Source: an uncultured Clostridia bacterium (GTDB lineage: Bacteria; Bacillota_A; Clostridia; Oscillospirales; Oscillospiraceae). From it: DNA of 11,478 bases. The stretch spans positions 1 to 11,478 of the forward strand of contig CAMJQX010000029.1 in NCBI GenBank assembly GCA_946408145.1. The letters are read 5' to 3'. The notes below the pieces were generated by a model. It searched no databases. It was not told the DNA's origin and saw nothing but the letters and a program-made list of their open reading frames with translations. This document shows, piece by piece, positions 6,326 through 11,478 of the stretch. Numbering within the stretch: the first letter of the stretch is position 1; each line of letters begins with the position of its first letter. The translations under genes were made by a program, and so were the position numbers.

Positions 6326-7150
6326 ATGAAGGCTGCCATGATCGGAGACAACTGCATCGACGTCTATCGTTTCATCGACGGAAAGGCGCTCAATCGGCGC
6401 TACCCGACCGGCAATGTGGTGGACACCGGCGTCAATCTGCGCAAGCTCGGCGTACCAACCGCGATCATCAGCACCACTGGCAGCGACGACAATGGCCGCT
6501 GGATGGTCGAGACCCTGGAAAAGGAAGGCCTTGATCTGTCTCACCTTAAGATAGGCGACGGGGCGACAGCCATCACCTATATGGATATGAACGGCACCGA
6601 CCGTGTACACGGCGAATATGTGGAGGGCGTACTCGAGCACATCGTATTCGATGAGGAGGACGTCGCCTTTGCCGCGGCGCACGATCTTGTGCACACGGCG
6701 CTCTGGGGCAAGGCCGACGGTGTGCTCGGCGCGATCAAGGCGCACAATCCGGCGGTTCTCATCAGCTTTGATTACTGCGACCGCCTGAGTGATCCCATCA
6801 TCGAGAAGACGCTGCCCTGGGTTGACGTCGGTTTCTTCTCCTGTCATGACGAGTCCGACGCCTTTGTGAAGCAGTTTCTGCAGGACAAGGTGCAGCGCGG
6901 CATGAAGCTCGCCGTGGCCACCTTCGGTGAAAAGGGCAGTCTCGCTTGGGACGGAAAGGTCTGGACCGCCTGCGGGATCTATCCTGCGGGCAAAGTCGTG
7001 AACACCGTCGGCGCGGGAGACAGCTATATCGCCGGCTTCCTCTCCGGTCTGCTCAGGAACGAGCCGATCGACGAATGCATGCGCATCGGCTCGCGTGTGG
7101 CGGCGCAGGTCGTATCCGTATTTGAACCCTGGGTCACGGAAGAATCTTAA
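6326..7150 (+). CDS. frlD: Fructoselysine 6-kinase-like PfkB-family sugar kinase
   Basis: 274 residues, the usual size for FrlD. Cytoplasmic PfkB/ribokinase-type kinase; FrlD phosphorylates fructoselysine at O-6 to make the substrate of the deglycase FrlB. Seen: opening MIGDNCIDVY (residues 5-14) as in FrlD, TGNVVDTG (28-35) in the substrate region, HGEYVEGVLEH (95-105), HTALWG (123-128), ATFGEKGSLAWDG (198-210), and the family signature NTVGAGDSYIAGF (226-238) with GAGD at 229-232 and catalytic Asp232. Many of these match E. coli FrlD as I recall it, for example IGDNC, GEYVEGV against GDYTEGV, and GENGSIAWDG. It is the first gene of the right operon under a consensus promoter, 20 bp before frlC. 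Its adjacency to frlC- and frlA-like genes raises confidence. A related ketosamine could be the true substrate. Confidence 0.9.
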   Translation: MKAAMIGDNCIDVYRFIDGKALNRRYPTGNVVDTGVNLRKLGVPTAIISTTGSDDNGRWMVETLEKEGLDLSHLKIGDGATAITYMDMNGTDRVHGEYVEGVLEHIVFDEEDVAFAAAHDLVHTALWGKADGVLGAIKAHNPAVLISFDYCDRLSDPIIEKTLPWVDVGFFSCHDESDAFVKQFLQDKVQRGMKLAVATFGEKGSLAWDGKVWTACGIYPAGKVVNTVGAGDSYIAGFLSGLLRNEPIDECMRIGSRVAAQVVSVFEPWVTEES

Positions 7151-7170
7151 CATATAAAAGGAGTAAGGCC

Positions 7171-8001
7171 ATGAAGATCGGAATGTTCACCTCCGGCTAC
7201 CAGCGCAATCCGCTGGAGCACTGCTTTCAGGATGCGAAGGAATACGGCTACGATTATATCGAACTCTGGGGCGGACGGCCGCATGCCTACGCCCCTGACC
7301 TTAAGGCAGGCGAGATCACGCAGCTGCGGCGCCTGATCGACCTCTATGAGATGCCCGTCGTGGGGTATACGCCTGAGCACAACGCATATCCGTACAACTA
7401 CATGATCGGCTCGGAAGCACAGCGCGAGGACGCCGTGGCCTATCTCAAGCTGTGTCTTGACATGGCCAAAGAAATGGGCGCCTCCTTTATGCTGACAAGC
7501 CCCGCCAATGGCGGCTATCTTGCCACCTATGACGAGCTGTGGCCGCGCCTGGAGAAAACCATCCGTGAGCTGGGCGACTACGCCGCCAAGTGCGAGGTCA
7601 AGCTCACGGTCGAGGCGCTGACTCCCTATGAGTCCAATTTCTTCACCCGCGCCAACGATTTGGTCGAGCTGTTTCGCCGTGTCGACAATCCCTGGATCGT
7701 AGGCATGTGCGACCTTGTCCCCCCCTTTGTGCAGCACGAGAGCATCATGGCCTATTTCGACAAGCTGGGCGCGAAGATGGATCATCTGCACATCATCGAC
7801 GGTGAGCAGGGCACCGACAGCCACATTCTTCCCGGCGAGGGGAGCATGCCGCTGGGCGAACTCTTCTGTGAACTGAAGCGGATCGGCTACGAGGGTACTG
7901 CCACGCTGGAGCTGGTCACCGGTTACATCAACGAGCCGCGCTTCTACGCGCGCCGTGCCGTGAACAATGTCCGCGCCATGATGGCTGCCGCAGGGATGTG
8001 A
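7171..8001 (+). CDS. frlC: Fructoselysine 3-epimerase-like (fructoselysine/psicoselysine interconversion)
   Basis: 276 residues, matching the length of FrlC, a metal-dependent TIM barrel that interconverts psicoselysine and fructoselysine at C-3 so that the kinase can act. Similarity to E. coli FrlC, as I recall it, runs the whole length: MFTSGYQRNPLEH (5-17), ELWGGRPHAYAPDLKAG (31-47), YTPEHNAYPYNYM (66-78), LTPYESN (150-156), SIMAYFDKLG (191-200), LHIIDGEQGTDSH (206-218), PGEGSMPL (221-228), LELVTGYINEPRFYAR (246-261). Metal ligands Glu148, Asp181, His207 and Glu247 are in place. AAAGGAG lies upstream of the ATG at 7171; it starts 20 bp after frlD and ends 8 bp before the amidohydrolase. 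A second, more diverged family member sits in the left operon. Assignment is firm for the family and good for the function. Confidence 0.92.
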   Translation: MKIGMFTSGYQRNPLEHCFQDAKEYGYDYIELWGGRPHAYAPDLKAGEITQLRRLIDLYEMPVVGYTPEHNAYPYNYMIGSEAQREDAVAYLKLCLDMAKEMGASFMLTSPANGGYLATYDELWPRLEKTIRELGDYAAKCEVKLTVEALTPYESNFFTRANDLVELFRRVDNPWIVGMCDLVPPFVQHESIMAYFDKLGAKMDHLHIIDGEQGTDSHILPGEGSMPLGELFCELKRIGYEGTATLELVTGYINEPRFYARRAVNNVRAMMAAAGM

Positions 8002-8009
8002 GGTAAGGT

Positions 8010-8867
8010 ATGACGATTGATATCCACGTCCACCCGGCCTTTTACGAGCCGATCAACGCCAACGCCGCGCGCGAGGAGCTGCGCCACCGCGAGCTGGACA
8101 TTCACCGCAACGGTCTTGCGCCGCTGGAACATGTGTTCAACCAAATGCGCTGCGCCTCTCTCGATCGACTGTGTTTGCTGGCGCAGGACTATTCAAGCGC
8201 AATGGGAGTCCCGCTTGTGAGCAACGAGGAAGTTGCGCAGCTCGTCTCCTTCGCGCCGGAGCGCTTCTGGGGCCTGGCCTCGGTCGACCCGCACGACGGC
8301 GATGCTCCGGACAGGCTGGAAGACGCTTTTACGCGTCTGGGGCTCAAGGGCTTGAATCTCCATCCCGGGCGTTCCCGCTTCGACCCGGCCGATCCTGCGC
8401 TCGAGCCGCTCTGGGCCGTGTGTGAGCGGCATGACCGTCCCGTGCTGTTCCATGCGGGACTGTCCTGGGAAAAAGATACGCTTGCGGAATACGGTCATCC
8501 TCTCCGCTTCGAGGCTCTGGCGCAAAAGCATCCCCGTCTGAGGATCTGCCTGGGGCACTTCGGCTGGCCCTGGATTCGGGAGACGGCGATGCTGCTGCTG
8601 AAATATCCCAATGTTTACGCGGACACCGCCGCGCTCTACTTCGACAACGCGCGGGAGTTCTATACGCAGTGCTTCACCCGCGATATCCCGCTCACATGGA
8701 TCGACCGGTCGCTTCGCCATCAGGTGATGTTCGGCTCGGACAATCCGCGCTTTGAGCAGATCCGCATGGCTGAAGCGCTGGGCACGCTGGGGCTGCGCGA
8801 GAGTACGCTGGAACTGATCCGCGGGGAGAACGCCCTTGTTTTTCTCGGTGAAGGAGACGGTGCATGA
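8010..8867 (+). CDS. Amidohydrolase-2 family TIM-barrel metal hydrolase
   Basis: 285 residues, in the usual range for Amidohydro_2 (PF04909), a family that includes decarboxylases, lactonases and other metal-dependent hydrolases. Seen: HxH metal motif at His6 and His8 directly after the start, GLKGLNLHPG (111-120), VLFHAG (145-150) with His148, LGHFGWPW (181-188) with His183, and FGSDNPRF (241-248) with Asp244. All expected ligand positions are filled, so it is probably active and cytoplasmic. It is not part of the known E. coli or Bacillus frl operons. It starts 8 bp after frlC behind a GAGG site and overlaps the YjbQ gene by 4 bases (ATGA), which implies translational coupling. It may remove a group from, or open a ring in, a fructoselysine-related compound; the substrate is not readable from sequence. 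Confidence 0.88.
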   Translation: MTIDIHVHPAFYEPINANAAREELRHRELDIHRNGLAPLEHVFNQMRCASLDRLCLLAQDYSSAMGVPLVSNEEVAQLVSFAPERFWGLASVDPHDGDAPDRLEDAFTRLGLKGLNLHPGRSRFDPADPALEPLWAVCERHDRPVLFHAGLSWEKDTLAEYGHPLRFEALAQKHPRLRICLGHFGWPWIRETAMLLLKYPNVYADTAALYFDNAREFYTQCFTRDIPLTWIDRSLRHQVMFGSDNPRFEQIRMAEALGTLGLRESTLELIRGENALVFLGEGDGA

Positions 8868-9292
8868 TGTTTGTCAGGACGCTGGTGCTCTGCACCAAAA
8901 GCTATAACGAAATGACCGTGCTCACGCCGCGCGTGGAGGAGATCGTCCTCGAGAGCGGCGTGCAGGAGGGCATGGTGACGGTTCTCACGCGCCACACGAC
9001 CACCGGCGTGACCGTCAACGAAGCGCTGGAATGCCTTGAGAGCGACATCCAGACCGCGCTGGCGCTCTTCGCGCCGGAGGAGCGGCCCTACTGTCACGCA
9101 CGCATGCTGCGCGACTACGGCTCGACGGCAGGCAACCCCACCGGGCATCTCAAAGCCATGCTGACCGGCAATCACTGCCATTTTCTGATCCGCGGCGGTG
9201 TGTTGGAAAAAGGCGGCGCACAGGACGTGTATTTTTGTGAATTCGACGGCCCCGCACGGCGGGAGATTCTGGTCATAGTGGAGGGGGAATGA
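8864..9292 (+). CDS. YjbQ/UPF0047 family protein, divergent subtype
   Basis: 142 residues, the full length of the YjbQ family (PF01894), small cytoplasmic proteins whose true physiological reaction is unsettled; a weak thiamine-phosphate synthase activity has been ascribed to YjbQ. Seen: RHTTTGVTVNEA (43-54), close to the family HTT..TINE motif, a conserved His78, GHLKAMLTG (94-102) with His95, and CEFDGPARREI (125-135). Two spots differ from the usual pattern: RDYGSTAGNPTGHL (83-96) instead of an NA.AHL segment, and KGGAQ (116-120) instead of LGTWQ. It overlaps the amidohydrolase by ATGA, with AAGGAG upstream; Met1 (8864) or Met2 (8867) could be the start. Placement inside a fructoselysine operon suggests a role on a sugar or sugar-phosphate intermediate, which is inference. 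Confidence 0.88.
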   Translation: MMFVRTLVLCTKSYNEMTVLTPRVEEIVLESGVQEGMVTVLTRHTTTGVTVNEALECLESDIQTALALFAPEERPYCHARMLRDYGSTAGNPTGHLKAMLTGNHCHFLIRGGVLEKGGAQDVYFCEFDGPARREILVIVEGE

Positions 9293-10846
<1,554 letters not shown>

Positions 10847-10872
10847 AAGCAAATCAAGCAACAAGCAATACG

Positions 10873-10904
10873 CCCCGCCGCGGCAAAGGCTTGCCGCGGC
10901 GGGG
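10873..10904. terminator. Strong GC-rich hairpin between frlA and the regulator gene
   Basis: Perfect 14-bp stem CCCCGCCGCGGCAA / TTGCCGCGGCGGGG with a 4-nt AGGC loop. The plus strand continues GGCAGAAGG with no T-run, so it is not a canonical intrinsic terminator in the frlA direction. It may still partly terminate or act as an mRNA-stabilising or processing element that sets regulator expression below that of frlA. The inverted repeat is certain; terminator function is doubtful. Confidence 0.5.
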
Positions 10905-10923
10905 GGCAGAAGGAGGGAGAAGG

Positions 10924-11478
10924 ATGAAAATGTCGCGTGTGCCCACTCCTGGCGAGTTCGCCGCGGAGTCACTGGAAGTCCTTCTCCTTTCCCTTCCCCC
11001 GCGCAGGAGGCTGCCAAGCGAGCGCCTTCTGTGCGAAAAATGGGGCGTCAGCCGCGGCACGCTGCGCACAGCGCTGCGGCGTCTTACCGCTGCGGGACGG
11101 CTCGTCGCTTTGGGCGGCTCGGGCTATACGGTGGCGCCGCCGCGGCCAGAGTGGAACGCGGCGGGCAAAGAGAGTCTGTTTGAAACGCTGCGCCGAAAAG
11201 CGCAGCGCCCGCACGGTGAGCTGCTGGACGTCTGGGAGCATTCATCGAAGCTCCCCCTTCCGGAAAAGGAGGGCGGCGAGTGGCTTGACGTTCGGGCGTT
11301 GTGGCGCTTGGAACGGACGCCGATCGCACTGGAGAGCCGCGTCCTGCGGTACGCGCCAGGCGAAGAATGCGATGGACGCGGCGCCGCGCTGCTCTCCGCA
11401 ATGGCCGCTCCCCACAGCGAAGCGGGGCCGCTTCGTATCGGCATCCTGCGTGCACGGAAGGAAGAGGCTGCGCTGCTC
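10924..11478 (+). CDS. GntR-family transcriptional regulator with start of a UTRA-type domain, 3' end cut by the window edge
   Basis: 185 residues are visible, running off the right edge; GntR/HutC regulators are usually about 230-250 residues, so roughly 50 are missing. Seen: N-terminal winged helix-turn-helix of GntR type, LPSERLLCEKWGVSRGTLRTAL (broadly residues 30-51), with the wing at RLTAAGRLVALGGSGYTV (53-70). A region from about residue 80 then resembles the beginning of a UTRA ligand domain, with WRLERTPIALESRVL near residues 129-143. AAGGAGG lies 7 nt before the ATG at 10924; a second Met at residue 3 is an alternative. Position after frlA parallels E. coli frlR, so it probably controls this locus in response to a fructoselysine-related ligand. 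The predicted target is the divergent region around 6060-6290 (inference). The N-terminus is shorter than typical. Confidence 0.88.
   Translation, partial: MKMSRVPTPGEFAAESLEVLLLSLPPRRRLPSERLLCEKWGVSRGTLRTALRRLTAAGRLVALGGSGYTVAPPRPEWNAAGKESLFETLRRKAQRPHGELLDVWEHSSKLPLPEKEGGEWLDVRALWRLERTPIALESRVLRYAPGEECDGRGAALLSAMAAPHSEAGPLRIGILRARKEEAALL

Noticed and set aside
10854..11455. Several minus-strand open frames over the GntR gene
   Set aside because: The plus strand encodes a recognisable GntR winged helix with a strong ribosome site; the opposite frames are Arg- and Ser-rich shadows.

Overview
This window is GC-rich DNA from a bacterium. Strong AGGAGG-type ribosome sites, a textbook sigma-A promoter and tightly packed operons fit a GC-rich Firmicute, such as a gut clostridium of the Oscillospirales type. 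That is inference: another anaerobic gut lineage, such as a GC-rich Synergistota, cannot be excluded from sequence alone. I see no rRNA, tRNA, CRISPR array, insertion sequence or phage gene.

The layout is two operons diverging from one AT-rich control region at about 5904-6325. The left operon (minus strand, 5903 down to 1) encodes an amidohydrolase of the YtcJ-like family 3, a TIM-barrel sugar epimerase related to FrlC, a MATE transporter, a BtpA/SgcQ-type barrel protein and an FGGY-family sugar kinase that runs off the left edge. The right operon (plus strand, from 6326) encodes a fructoselysine 6-kinase (FrlD-like), a fructoselysine 3-epimerase (FrlC-like), an amidohydrolase-2 family enzyme, a YjbQ/UPF0047 protein, a fructoselysine permease (FrlA-like), and a GntR/UTRA regulator that runs off the right edge.

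The right operon is recognisably a variant of the frl system, which imports and catabolises Amadori products (fructoselysine, psicoselysine). The deglycase FrlB, which completes the known pathway, is not in the window. Two enzymes not in the known frl operons (amidohydrolase-2 and YjbQ) sit in the middle instead.

The two arms mirror each other by role: transporter, FrlC-family epimerase, sugar kinase, amidohydrolase and an orphan enzyme. Apart from the epimerases, the parts are drawn from different families. This suggests two related routes for glycated or otherwise conjugated sugars under shared control. The control region holds a consensus promoter for the right operon, a plausible promoter for the left operon with a 15-bp palindrome in its spacer, a repeated 10-mer, nested inverted repeats, and a 14-bp leader hairpin that looks like an attenuator for the left operon.
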